Source: CAYLLT01 sp964591605 (GTDB lineage: Bacteria; Planctomycetota; Phycisphaerae; UBA1845; PWPN01). From it: DNA of 44,808 nucleotides. The notes beneath the pieces are model-generated. The model had not been told where the DNA came from. It saw only the letters and a list, made by a program, of their open reading frames with translations, and did no database searches. Made by a program: the position numbers and the translations under genes. Below, piece after piece: positions 8,570 to 16,511 of this stretch. The DNA lies in NCBI GenBank assembly GCA_964591605.1, contig CAZQEN010000013.1, positions 1 to 44,808 of the forward strand. Direction: 5' to 3'. How positions within the stretch are numbered: position 1 is the first letter of the stretch; each line of letters starts with the position of its first letter.

Positions 8570-9243
8570 GCCGATTCTCCCGAGCAGTGAATGCGGATCG
8601 GCACGCGCCCTCCCCTCGCCCCCTGTCACCGTGCCGGCATTCCCAAGAAAAGACTGCGAACTGTACCCAGAAACGTCTACACGATTTGCCTGCCCCCCGA
8701 TCGGCGCTCTTCTTACTTCACACGATCGCTTCCGTCAACTGAAATCTGCTCAAATTCAAAGGAAAAGCCTCCAGAACCAGGAAGTGCTCCGCGAATGATC
8801 GTGCAGCGCCGCCGCTTGTTGACCTGGCGTTCCCGGAGGGAGGCATGTGGAGCGCAAAACATGCGCTTGGGCGGCCGGTGGTGCGGTGCGGTATCCCCGC
8901 GGATCGGTCGGAAGCGCCGAACGCCTCGGCGGGGAGTCGGTCCGCCGTCACCGGCCGGCTCCGGGCCGGCCGTGAACCATGAGACCACACAGGGTTGATG
9001 AATCATGCGGCGCGCCGTCGGTTCTCACGCAAGCGGTGCACGCCGAGGTCAAAGCGTGCGCTGTGTGTGGATAGTGGTCACTGGCAGTACCTACAGGTAT
9101 CGATGGCATGGCCGGCGCGGTGGATGGCCCGAGTTGACCATCGGTCTTTCCTCGATGGGTTCTACAGACGCACCGATGCCTGCGGGGCCGACCATCCTGC
9201 GGGGTCGTTTGTTCTCGCCTGCGAGCCGGTGATGGATCGGGAA
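8570..9243. other. Gene-poor region before the cloverleaf element
   Basis: About 670 bp without a credible gene. Small ORFs here lack RBS support and have Arg/Pro-rich shadow composition. A strong hairpin CGGCCGG/CCGGCCG (8952-8958 with 8966-8972, 7-nt loop) and a weaker GCATGT/ACATGC inverted repeat (about 8843-8864) are visible. I see no promoter or tRNA. Confidence 0.5.
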
Positions 9244-9445
9244 GCCTCTAGTGCCGTTTTCCGTACGAGAGTTTCGTGCTGGGTGCGCCAGGCCCGGCAT
9301 TCTCGTTCCGGCCTACGCGACAGGCCGGCGCCCAGGAAGGAAGAGAAGCCCGCTGGAAGCGGGCTCGAGGCCGACGGGACGCCCCGAACCCGGCCTGAAG
9401 GCCGGGCCTGGCGCAGACAAGCGAAACCGTATCACCGAAAGAGGC
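9244..9445. ncRNA. Candidate ~200-nt cloverleaf-like structured RNA or element
   Basis: Nested complementary segments are seen directly. The outer helix is built from GCCTCT (9244-9249)/AGAGGC (9440-9445), TACG (9264-9267)/CGTA (9428-9431), GTTTCG (9271-9276)/CGAAAC (9422-9427) and a perfect 14-bp helix GCGCCAGGCCCGGC (9285-9298)/GCCGGGCCTGGCGC (9401-9414). It encloses three hairpins: CCGGCCT/AGGCCGG (9308-9328), AGCCCGCT/AGCGGGCT (9347-9365), and AGGCCG..CGGG/CCCG..CGGCCT (9368-9396). It matches no RNA family I know by sequence (not RNase P, tmRNA, SRP or tRNA). The strand is unresolved, because the fold works on both. It could also be a palindromic mobile element. It lies 80 bp upstream of the pseudopilin promoter. 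Confidence 0.5.
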
Positions 9446-9526
9446 GCTCGTCAGGGTAGGCCGATGCCGTCCGGCCAACAGCGGCTGGCGCCCGAATGCT
9501 CTGTTGACGCAATTCTCTTCATTCGG

Positions 9527-9555
9527 TTGACAAATCCGTGGGCGTGTCGTATACT
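9527..9555 (+). promoter_or_regulatory. Near-consensus sigma-70 promoter of the pseudopilin gene
   Basis: A perfect -35 TTGACA (9527-9532), a 17-bp spacer and a -10 TATACT (9550-9555). The start of transcription should fall near 9562, leaving a ~90-nt leader before ATG 9654. Confidence 0.85.
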
Positions 9556-9653
9556 TGAGTGATCGAACAGGTTCGCAGAGAGAATGTCTCGTGGGGGCAA
9601 GCGGCCCCGGACGCGTCCGTTGGCCGCACGAAGGCGGAAAGCGAGGAACCGCC

Positions 9654-10526
9654 ATGGTTCCACGTCGTGACGAAAGAGCGGATCACCGGTCAGGCGGCGC
9701 CGCGCGTGCGTTCACGCTGATCGAGGTGCTCGTGGTGGTGGCGATCATCGCCCTGCTGCTGGCGATCCTGCTCCCCTCGCTCAAGAAGGCCCGCGACCAG
9801 GTGAAGGTGGTGGCGTGCCAGACGAACCTGCACGACTTCGGCAACGCGTTTCACCAGTACGCGAACGACTTCAAGGGTTACTTCGCCCTGCCCTCCTACA
9901 TCGGCTGCACGACGTGGTTCGACAATCCCGGCGCGGACGACAACCTGCTCGTGCTGTGGATGCGGCGGTACACGCGGAACGTCGCCACGTACACCTGCCC
10001 GGCCACGCGGCATCGCGTCCGGGTTCCGCAGCGCATCGAGCGGGTCGCGGCGCCCAACAACAAGGGCTTCGAGTACCAGGTGTTCACGGGCGGTCAGCGG
10101 CGCAACGATTTCGAGTTCCACGCCCAGCTCGTCACGCAGCTTGTTCAGCTTCCCGCGGCCGGATACGTGCAGGTGAACGGCTTCGGCACGAGTTATGAGT
10201 ACGGCGGCTGGCTCGCCAACAGCAACGTGACGGCCGTCAACTGGTGGCCGCTCAACAAGAAGTTCAGCCGGGTCAACGGCGAACCGATGGGCCTGCGGAA
10301 CATCCGGCAGCCCTCGCGGCGCATGGTCATGAAGGACGCGGACGAAGGCGGATCGACCGGCACCGAAGTCGTGGGGGCTCCACCAGGGAAAGCCACCAAC
10401 AACATCCCGGAGGCCTGGGACAACCACGGGGCCAAGCTGTGCAATGTGCTCTATGCCGACGCCCACGTCGAAGCGCTGGGTCTGGGTTTCTGGGAAACGT
10501 ACATGCGCGAACATCCGGCCAACTGA
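9654..10526 (+). CDS. Type II secretion-like pseudopilin with prepilin N-terminal methylation motif
   Basis: The 290-aa protein has a short basic leader, then the prepilin peptidase site and hydrophobic helix AFTLIEVLVVVAIIALLLAI with the conserved Glu at +5. The rest is the large globular planctomycete type. NVLYADAHVEALG near the C-terminus resembles the processing-associated H-x9-DG region of these proteins. ATG 9654 is chosen because GAGGA lies 6 nt before it and the leader is then of normal length. The frame is open from 9555, but that region overlaps the promoter -10. The protein should be inserted in the inner membrane and assembled into, or displayed with, a pseudopilus. Planctomycetes carry many such paralogs of unknown cargo. 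It converges on rpoN, 9 bp away. Confidence 0.88.
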   Translation: MVPRRDERADHRSGGAARAFTLIEVLVVVAIIALLLAILLPSLKKARDQVKVVACQTNLHDFGNAFHQYANDFKGYFALPSYIGCTTWFDNPGADDNLLVLWMRRYTRNVATYTCPATRHRVRVPQRIERVAAPNNKGFEYQVFTGGQRRNDFEFHAQLVTQLVQLPAAGYVQVNGFGTSYEYGGWLANSNVTAVNWWPLNKKFSRVNGEPMGLRNIRQPSRRMVMKDADEGGSTGTEVVGAPPGKATNNIPEAWDNHGAKLCNVLYADAHVEALGLGFWETYMREHPAN

Positions 10527-10535
10527 TGTAAAACC

Positions 10536-11996
10536 TCAGAATTCTCTTCGCTGGCGGGCGGTGGGGATGTTGAGCTGCTGGCGGTACTTGGCAATGGTGC
10601 GGCGGGAGACTTCGATTCCCTCTTTCTGCAGGCGATCGGCGATTTCGTCATCGTTGAGCGGATTCTTCCTGTCTTCCTGATCAACGATTTCCCTGACCCG
10701 GGCCTTGACGCTGTCCCAGCTCGTGGTTTCGCCGTCGCTGCCCTCGGTGCCGCCGGTGAAGAAGTAGCGGAGCGGGTAGATGCCGCGGGGCGTCTGGAGG
10801 TATTTGTCGGCGACGGTCCGGCTGATGGTCGAGGGGTCGCAGCCGAGCTTCTCGGCCAGCTCGCTCATCCGCAGGACCTTGAGGCCCGAAGGGCCGTAGT
10901 CCAGAAAGTCCTTCTGCCGCTCGACGACATCTCTGGCCACCTCGAACAGGCGGTTGCGCCGGTACTGGATGGCGTCGATGAGGGCGCTGGCCGACTCAAG
11001 ATTGCGCCGAATGAACTCGCGGGCCTCCTTGTCGTGCTTGACCTCGCTGAGCATCCGCCGGTACGTATCGGAGATGCGCAGCCGGGGGGCGTTGCCTCTT
11101 GCCAGGCGGATGGTGTAGCCGTCCCCGTCGTCGGCGTAGTCCACGATCACGTCGGGCGAGATGGTGGGCACCTCGCGTTCGACCACCAGGTAGCCGGGGT
11201 GCAGATGGAGCTTGCGCAGGTTCCGCACGCCCGCCTTGATCTCTTCGATATCCTTGCCGGTGGCCTTGCTGATGGCGGGGAAGCGGTTCTTCTCAATGTC
11301 CGGCAGAAAGTGCTCGATGAGGGTCCGTTCGAGCTCGTATTCACCGTCTTCGAGCTGATCGAGCTGCAGGAGCAGGCATTCGCGCACGTCTCGCGCGGCA
11401 ATGCCGGGCGGGTCAAGCGTCTGGACCCAGCTCAGGGCCTCCTGCATCTGGGCGGGCGTGAACGGGGGCACGTGCTGCTCGGCGATCATTTCGAGCGGGG
11501 TTTTGAGGTAGCCGTCCTCCTCGATGTAATTGATGATCAGCTCACCGGCCTGGCGGATCGGGCCGTCGACCTCGACAAACACCCACTGACGAAGCAGGTA
11601 CTCACTGAGCGATTCCGGACGACTGGCCGTGTTGGCCATGGCGTCCATCTTGGCGTCGCGCTCCCCGTCCGCCGGGCGAGCCCGGCCGAAGGCCTGGTCG
11701 CCTTCGTCGAAGTCGTATTCCCGGCTCAGCCGGTCCAGGCGCGAGAAAGCGTCGGCCTCGGCCTGTGTCGTGTTTTCGCCACTGGGCAGATCCGGATCGG
11801 CCGGGGGCTTTTCGGGGACCTCCGGGACCTCCGGCTCGTCCTCCAGGGCGGGGTTCCGCTCCATCTCCTCTCGGATCTTGGTTTCCAGCGCCATCAGCGG
11901 GAGCTGGAGGATGTTCATCGACTGGATCAACTGCGGCGTGAGCCTTTGCTCTTGCCGGAGACCCAGGGACAGGTGTTGTGACATCGAGTGCGACAT
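10536..11996 (-). CDS. rpoN: RNA polymerase sigma-54 factor
   Basis: The 486-aa length is normal for RpoN. Residues 1-50 are the Gln/Leu-rich region I that contacts activators (LRQEQRLTPQLIQSMNILQL). A variable acidic region II follows (~52-110), then the core-binding and HTH regions (PSTISRTVADKYLQTPRG). The RpoN box SRRTIAKYRQ at 464-473 matches the family consensus ARRTVAKYRE and reads the -24 element. Start ATG 11996 is supported by a TATAAT only 9 nt upstream on the minus strand; an internal ATG at 11984 is the alternative. It directs transcription that depends on AAA+ enhancer-binding proteins, none of which is encoded nearby. Confidence 0.97.
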   Translation of the reverse strand: MSHSMSQHLSLGLRQEQRLTPQLIQSMNILQLPLMALETKIREEMERNPALEDEPEVPEVPEKPPADPDLPSGENTTQAEADAFSRLDRLSREYDFDEGDQAFGRARPADGERDAKMDAMANTASRPESLSEYLLRQWVFVEVDGPIRQAGELIINYIEEDGYLKTPLEMIAEQHVPPFTPAQMQEALSWVQTLDPPGIAARDVRECLLLQLDQLEDGEYELERTLIEHFLPDIEKNRFPAISKATGKDIEEIKAGVRNLRKLHLHPGYLVVEREVPTISPDVIVDYADDGDGYTIRLARGNAPRLRISDTYRRMLSEVKHDKEAREFIRRNLESASALIDAIQYRRNRLFEVARDVVERQKDFLDYGPSGLKVLRMSELAEKLGCDPSTISRTVADKYLQTPRGIYPLRYFFTGGTEGSDGETTSWDSVKARVREIVDQEDRKNPLNDDEIADRLQKEGIEVSRRTIAKYRQQLNIPTARQRREF

Positions 11997-12005
11997 TGGG
12001 ACCCG

Positions 12006-12011
12006 ATTATA
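12006..12011 (-). promoter_or_regulatory. Minus-strand -10 box of rpoN, possible leaderless start
   Basis: TATAAT on the minus strand ends 9 nt before the rpoN ATG (11996), so transcription would begin within about 3 nt of the start codon. No convincing -35 is seen at 16-18 bp. Confidence 0.4.
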
Positions 12012-12112
12012 GCAAGTTTCGTGCCATTCTCACAGCCCTTTTGCCACCAATCAGTTGCAGCCCGATGAAACTTCCCCGTTGCGGCTGCGTCCTCTGGGCG
12101 GAGACTCGCGTC

Positions 12113-13393
12113 ATGGGCACGATTCTGGGCTGTGTATTGTTCGCTGTCGGCCCGCTTTTCCTCGCCGTAGTGCTCTTTTTAATCGATCGGCGTTCCCGAC
12201 GCATCCGCCCTGCCTCGATTTTATCGTACGTGGTGATCATGGCGATGCTGATCGCTGGGGCACTCCACCTGGTCGCCCACATCGCCGAAGCCCGCGTTAT
12301 CTGGACGGAAGTGGTTATCGTATTGTGGTTTACGATCGAATGGCGGCTCGGATGGGCGGTATGGGCACGGGTGGTTGGGCGCGCGGGGCAGCGCTGGGTT
12401 CGCTGGGGCCGGCTGCGGCGGCGGAGCGGGGGCGCGGTGCCGCTGCCGATCCGGTTGATCCCGGCCGGCCGCGCGGCGACCACCGCACTGGTGTTCTGTC
12501 CGCTGTTTCTCAGCGTGGTGGTCACCCACCGCTGCAAACTGGCGGACGGTCAGGACCCGATGTCGGTGTTTGGCGTGCCCTTCGAATCGGTTCGCATTCC
12601 GACGCGGGACGGGATGTACCTGGATGGCTGGTTCGTACCGGAGCGGGGCGCGGAACGGACGATCGTCATCTGCCACGGAGCGGGGGCGAACAAGGGTAAC
12701 TTCGTCTGGTACCTGGGTCCCCTGCTGCACCGCGGATACAACGTCGTGTTTTTTGACTTCCGGGCGCACGGCGGCAGTGACGGGCGGGTGACCACGTACG
12801 GCATTCACGAGCGGCTGGACGTTCTGGCGGCGGTAGAATGGCTCAAGCGGGAGCGTCCGGAGCAATCGCGGGTGATTGTCGGGCTGGGCTCCTCGCTCGG
12901 TGCGATGGCCCTGGCACTGGCTGGCGCCGAGGAGCCTCGGATCGACGCGCTGGTGCTGGACAGCCCGTTCGCTTCGCCGCGCGAGCTGGCCCGCGACGGC
13001 GCGGGACGCCTGCCGGTGCTCGGCCCGCTCGCTGCGGACTGGCTGCTGCTCCTGATGAGCGCTCAGACGGGGGCGAACTTCCTGACGGCGTCGGCCGAGC
13101 AGGCGGTGCAGAGGCTGGGTGGACGGCCAGTCCTGGTGGTGCACGGAGATGAGGACATCCTCATGCCCGCCGCGCATTCGCGACGCATTCATGAAGCGGT
13201 GGACGGCCCCAGCGCGCTGTGGCTGGGGCCGGGGCCCCACAGCAACATCATCACCACGGATCCCTCCGAATATGCTTCCCGGCTGTTTGCGTTTCTGGAC
13301 CGGCACCTGGGTCCGGCGCCGCTTCACCCCCCTGCCCGCACCCGGGCCGGCGCACCGCGGACATCAACTTCCCCAGACACCTGTAAGCACTAA
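12113..13393 (+). CDS. Membrane-anchored alpha/beta hydrolase
   Basis: The predicted protein is 426 aa. ATG 12113 (GGCGGAGA ~9 nt upstream) is preferred over ATG 12065 and the 11978 start, which would overlap rpoN. Four hydrophobic segments lie at ~1-24, 36-58, 62-84 and 122-138, then a cytoplasmic or periplasmic hydrolase domain follows: strand VIVICHGAGANKGNF-like oxyanion region (~184-197), nucleophile elbow GLGSSLG with Ser261, acidic residue in HGDED (346-348), and His376 in GPHSN. This is a complete Ser-Asp-His set of the BAAT/S9-like hydrolase group. The substrate is unknown. It is divergent from rpoN across ~115 bp and is followed after 12 bp by the next gene, probably in one operon. 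Confidence 0.85.
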   Translation: MGTILGCVLFAVGPLFLAVVLFLIDRRSRRIRPASILSYVVIMAMLIAGALHLVAHIAEARVIWTEVVIVLWFTIEWRLGWAVWARVVGRAGQRWVRWGRLRRRSGGAVPLPIRLIPAGRAATTALVFCPLFLSVVVTHRCKLADGQDPMSVFGVPFESVRIPTRDGMYLDGWFVPERGAERTIVICHGAGANKGNFVWYLGPLLHRGYNVVFFDFRAHGGSDGRVTTYGIHERLDVLAAVEWLKRERPEQSRVIVGLGSSLGAMALALAGAEEPRIDALVLDSPFASPRELARDGAGRLPVLGPLAADWLLLLMSAQTGANFLTASAEQAVQRLGGRPVLVVHGDEDILMPAAHSRRIHEAVDGPSALWLGPGPHSNIITTDPSEYASRLFAFLDRHLGPAPLHPPARTRAGAPRTSTSPDTCKH

Positions 13394-13405
13394 TTGGAGT
13401 TCTTT

Positions 13406-13891
13406 GTGATTGAGAGCATCAACGAAGTCCCGCTGCTCATCCGGCGGGAGATTGAGGCCCGGATCATGGCGCCCTTTGTCGACGCCCTCTCGGCGCGGTT
13501 CCCCCGGGAGCAGGTGCTCGAGACGCTGCGCGAGACGATCACGCGGATCGCCCGCGACCAGGCGGCCGCCCTGCCGCATGAACTCGGCGGTAGTGACCTG
13601 CAGGCGTTCGAGAAGGTGACGCAGCGCTGGACGACGGGCGCGGCCCTCGAGTTGAAGGTGCTCGAACACAGCAACCGACGGTACGAGTTTGACGTGACGC
13701 GCTGCCGATACGCGGAGATGTACCGGCGTCTGGGCATCCCGGAGCTGGGAGAGATTCTGAGCTGCAGCCGCGACTTCGCGGCATCGCAGGGTTTCAACCC
13801 GCAGCTCGAGCTGATGCGGACGCAAACCATCCTGGGCGGGGCCCCCCACTGCGATTTCCGGTACCGGCTCGCCGGCAGACAAGACAGGTAG
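13406..13891 (+). CDS. L-2-amino-thiazoline-4-carboxylic acid hydrolase-like protein
   Basis: The predicted protein is 161 aa. GTG 13406 is preferred because GGAG (13396-13399) lies 6 nt upstream; a TTG at 13394 is in frame but would overlap that SD. The C-terminal half has the pattern I associate with the ATC-hydrolase family: CRYAEMYRRLGIPELG, then CSRDFAASQGFNP, TQTILGGAPHCDFRY. Characterised members open the thiazoline ring in cysteine synthesis from ATC, but many homologs are uncharacterised. Conserved Cys and the PHCDF motif are visible. It sits 12 bp after the hydrolase gene and converges on parB. The family call is fair, the substrate is inferred. Confidence 0.7.
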   Translation: MIESINEVPLLIRREIEARIMAPFVDALSARFPREQVLETLRETITRIARDQAAALPHELGGSDLQAFEKVTQRWTTGAALELKVLEHSNRRYEFDVTRCRYAEMYRRLGIPELGEILSCSRDFAASQGFNPQLELMRTQTILGGAPHCDFRYRLAGRQDR

Positions 13892-13938
13892 CTCTTAAAA
13901 GCTCTAGAACCCTCCATGCATACGTCCCCCCTGCCCGC

Positions 13939-14862
13939 TCACCCGTCGTGGATGCCGAACCGCTCGGTGATGCGGTCAAAGTCGTCCAGGCTGTAGTAGT
14001 GGATGATGATCCTGCCGCTGCCCTTCCGCCGCGATTCCTGGATCTCCACCTTGGTGCCGGTGGCCTGCATGAAGAGCTGCTCGAGATTGCGAATCTGAGG
14101 CCGCTTGGCCTCCGGCGCGGGGCTGGGCTTGGTGACCGCCGTTCGGGCTTCGAGACGTTCCCGCACGAGCTTTTCGAGGGTTCGCACCGAATGTCCATCG
14201 TTGATCACCTGCTGACCGAGCCGAACCATATCGGCGGGTGCTTTCAGGCCGAGCAACGCGCGGGCATGGCCCATGGAGAGCTTTCCGGCCGCGACCCAGT
14301 CCTTGACCTCCGAGGGCAGCTCCAGCAGGCGAAGGTAATTGGTCACAGTGGTGCGGTCTTCGCCCAGCCGGCGAGCCACGTCCTCCGCGGTCAGAGAGAA
14401 CTCATCACAGTAGCGGCGGTACGCCAGAGCGCGGTCGATCGCGTTGAGGTCCTCGCGGAAGATGTTCTCGACCAGGGCGATCTCCAGCATTTCCGTGTCG
14501 GAAGCCTCGCGGATGATGCAGGGGACCTCGGACAGGCCGGCCATCTGGGCGGCTCGCCAGCGGCGTTCACCGGCGATCAGGTCGTAGCTCTGGGGGCCGC
14601 TCTGGCGGACGAGGATCGGCTGGATGACGCCGTTCTTGCGGATAGAGTCGGCCAGTGCCTGCAGCGTGTCGGGCGGGATGTCCTTACGCGGCTGATAGGG
14701 ATTGGGCCGCAGGCGATCCACGGGGATCCTGGCTGGTCCGGGCGGCGGTGCCGTGCCGGGCGATGCGGCCGGCAGACCGGCGGGNNNNNNNNNNAGAATG
14801 GGTTCAGGGACGGAGATGAGAGAACTGAGACCGCGGCCGAGACGCTTGACGGGCTTTTGCAT
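13939..14862 (-). CDS. parB: ParB/Spo0J chromosome-partitioning protein (contains 10-N assembly gap)
   Basis: About 307 aa, a normal ParB length. The N-terminus KRLGRGLSSLI is the ParA-interaction region typical of ParB. The CTPase/ParB core has the NPYQPRKD (C-box I) and AGERRWRAAQMAGL (GERR, C-box II) motifs, with ENIFREDLNAIDRA following. An HTH (TAEDVARRLGEDRTTVTNYLRLL) and a C-terminal dimerisation helix-strand region follow. A run of 10 N at 14785-14794 falls in the linker between the N-terminal motif and the core, so exact length and frame there are unknown, but both sides read in the same frame. It should load as a CTP-dependent clamp at the two parS sites just upstream. Confidence 0.95.
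   Translation of the reverse strand: MQKPVKRLGRGLSSLISVPEPIXXXXPAGLPAASPGTAPPPGPARIPVDRLRPNPYQPRKDIPPDTLQALADSIRKNGVIQPILVRQSGPQSYDLIAGERRWRAAQMAGLSEVPCIIREASDTEMLEIALVENIFREDLNAIDRALAYRRYCDEFSLTAEDVARRLGEDRTTVTNYLRLLELPSEVKDWVAAGKLSMGHARALLGLKAPADMVRLGQQVINDGHSVRTLEKLVRERLEARTAVTKPSPAPEAKRPQIRNLEQLFMQATGTKVEIQESRRKGSGRIIIHYYSLDDFDRITERFGIHDG
14785..14794. other. Assembly gap of 10 N within parB
   Basis: Ten undetermined bases. Round length suggests a scaffolder default, so true spacing here may differ. Confidence 0.95.
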
Positions 14863-14946
14863 GGTGAGCTCCTTCCGTGGAGAGGAATCCTACGGGACGT
14901 TGGGTGGACATCCTATCCGCTTCGGGGCCGGGGTCAACAGAAATCC

Positions 14947-14962
14947 TGTTTCACGTGGAACA
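14947..14962. promoter_or_regulatory. parS site 1
   Basis: TGTTTCACGTGGAACA matches the bacterial parS 16-mer palindrome at all but one half-site position. It lies 85 bp upstream of parB. Confidence 0.95.
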
Positions 14963-15441
14963 TGGGCCGGCGGGGGGCATCCGTTCGGAGCATCGGGAAG
15001 CCATGGCCTCCTCGGGGCTGTGGTCGCGGAAGCATGTTGACAGAGCCAGGATGACAGGTCTGGGATTTGAGATCTGAGATTCAAGAGCTCGATTGGCCGC
15101 ACTGGGCACCCCGCCGGCTCCACCCGGTGTCACCAATGCCAGAGAATCGGGCATGCCTGGAGATATCGGGATGCGAGACGCCCTGCAAGTGCATTGACCG
15201 GAGTCCGGAGGCCGTGGGGCGCGGTTGCGTGCGGATGGCACACTGTACCCGCATCGGGCCGGTTTGTTCGGACGGAGGCTGACACCAGCGATCAGGAATA
15301 CGGACCGGAGTGATGCTTCGCAGCGTAGCGTCTCGGGTCTCGGCAGCTCTGCGGTGTGCAGCACCAAGGGCGGCACGATTGCGGGTTCGTCTCAACGGAT
15401 CGCCGGTACTCCAACCGAATCAGCGATGGCTCGCTCGCGGT

Positions 15442-15457
15442 TGTTTCACGTGGAACA
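15442..15457. promoter_or_regulatory. parS site 2
   Basis: Identical 16-mer TGTTTCACGTGGAACA, same orientation, 495 bp from site 1. Surrounding bases differ (CC/TG versus GT/GA flanks), so this is not a duplicated longer repeat. Confidence 0.95.
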
Positions 15458-15736
15458 GAGATCGAAGGGGCGGACGGGAAGGAGCCCGATCAGAGTATTA
15501 TGCCATCTAAAACCTGTATTTGCTGGCTCCGGCATTTCCGGACTGTACGGATGGATTCCGGGCGCGCGGCCCTACAATTGCTACAGATCCTCCAGATTCA
15601 CTCGTCGAGGCTGCCCTGTCTTTACTTTTTGTCTGACAAGGACTTGGCGACTCGATTCCCGGCCGGGACCGGGGTAGAATCTTCGGTACGGCGAGTGCTG
15701 TGGCCCTTTTGGGAGCGTGGAAGGAGGCTCAGTGCG

Positions 15737-15820
15737 ATGACCGCCGTCATCACCGATTTCTTCGCCCGGAAGGTTAAGATCATCGTCCTGTTCGTCCTCA
15801 CGTACATGGCGCTGTGCTGA
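15737..15820 (+). CDS. 27-aa putative small membrane protein
   Basis: A short ORF with an ideal Shine-Dalgarno AAGGAGG (15721-15727) 9 nt before ATG 15737. The peptide starts MTAVITDFFARKVK and continues into a single hydrophobic segment (IIVLFVLTYMALC) that ends in a terminal Cys, as in bacterial small membrane proteins. A TAGAAT -10-like box lies at 15675-15680, though without a good -35, and a terminator follows at 15858-15881, giving a complete compact transcription unit. I recognise no family. It sits between the parS sites and fur. Coding is inferred from RBS, hydrophobicity and the terminator. Confidence 0.6.
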   Translation: MTAVITDFFARKVKIIVLFVLTYMALC

Positions 15821-15857
15821 GGCGGATGCTCTTTGTCTGGACGGACCTCAGGCGGGT

Positions 15858-15881
15858 CGGCCTGAGCTGTGGGCCGTTTTT
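15858..15881 (+). terminator. Terminator after the 27-aa ORF
   Basis: CGGCC (15858-15862) pairs with GGCCG (15872-15876), followed by TTTTT (15877-15881). An overlapping alternative stem, CTCAGGC/GCCTGAG, lies just upstream (15848-15865). Confidence 0.65.
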
Positions 15882-15952
15882 GTCACCCCTGGCGTGCACA
15901 TCTCCATCCTGATGGGCAACCCCCGCATGAAAGCAGCCGGGAGGGCCGCGTC

Positions 15953-16438
15953 TTATCGGGCGGGGGGCTGGGCGGCGGGGCAGGCCTGCGTGCATTCCCA
16001 GCACAGGCCGATGATCTGGAGCCGGTGCGAGACGGCGTGGAAGCGGTGCTGGGCGGCGATCTGGGCGCGGAGCTGGACCACGTCGGAGCTGTCGAATTCA
16101 ATGATCCGCCGGCATCGGCGGCAGACCATGTGGTCGTGGGGGTCCTGGCCGAAGGTGTGCTCATAGCGGGCGATCTTGTCGCCGAACTGAATCTGCTTGA
16201 TGATGCCACAATTCACCAGCAGTGGGAGGGTCCGATAAACGGTGGCCTTGGCCACGCGCTGGCCGGCCTGGCGCAGGGCGATGAGAAGCTGTTCGGCTTC
16301 GAAGTGGCTGTCGTTGCTGAGCACCTCGCGGATCAGGGCCCGGCGTTCGCCGGTGTATTTGAGGCCCCGGTCGCGCAGGTACTCGCGGAAGATGTTTTCG
16401 GCGGACTGGATCTCTTCGGTGCTGAGGGGTTTGGCCAT
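15953..16438 (-). CDS. Fur-family metal-responsive transcriptional regulator
   Basis: The 161-aa protein fits the Fur/Zur/PerR family. The winged helix covers ~20-90 (TGERRALIREVL, AKATVYRTLPLLVNCGII with the recognition helix TVYRTL). The dimer/metal domain has HDHMVCRRCRRIIEF, the Fur HxHxxCxxC hallmark, and a second CxxC, CWEC, near the C-terminus for structural zinc. Which metal it senses, or whether it senses peroxide, cannot be told from sequence. It is monocistronic, with the 27-aa ORF terminator converging on its 3' end. Likely targets are iron or zinc homeostasis genes, none of which is nearby. Confidence 0.93.
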   Translation of the reverse strand: MAKPLSTEEIQSAENIFREYLRDRGLKYTGERRALIREVLSNDSHFEAEQLLIALRQAGQRVAKATVYRTLPLLVNCGIIKQIQFGDKIARYEHTFGQDPHDHMVCRRCRRIIEFDSSDVVQLRAQIAAQHRFHAVSHRLQIIGLCWECTQACPAAQPPAR

Positions 16439-16511
16439 GGTGTGCGTTCCGTCAGATGCGAAGTCACGCCACCGTATGAGGATAACGCGGGCGGGCGGGC
16501 GCGGCCAGCGG

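Larger units (their letters stand above)
14863..15736. other. Non-coding region carrying parS sites
   Basis: About 870 bp upstream of parB with two parS sites and no credible gene before the small ORF at 15737. I looked for clustered DnaA boxes (TTATCCACA-like) and an AT-rich unwinding region and saw neither, so oriC is not shown here. Confidence 0.6.

Noticed and set aside
9244..9445. RNase P RNA, tmRNA, SRP RNA or tRNA
   Set aside because: No match to their conserved cores (no GAGGAAAGTCC, tag reading frame, GGAAGGAAGCAG motif or tRNA arms of the right length).
8995..9459. 154-aa ORF across the cloverleaf element
   Set aside because: No RBS, Arg-rich, overlaps the structured region; better explained as non-coding.
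12221..13327. 368-aa minus-strand ORF opposite the hydrolase
   Set aside because: Antisense shadow; composition is Arg/Gln/Pro-rich and has no motif.
14785..14794. Frameshift in parB
   Set aside because: N-run is an assembly gap; both sides read in one frame, so no break is shown.
15380..15400. tRNA-like GGTTCG segment
   Set aside because: No acceptor or anticodon arms around it.
14863..15736. oriC
   Set aside because: No DnaA-box cluster or AT-rich unwinding element seen; only parS is supported.
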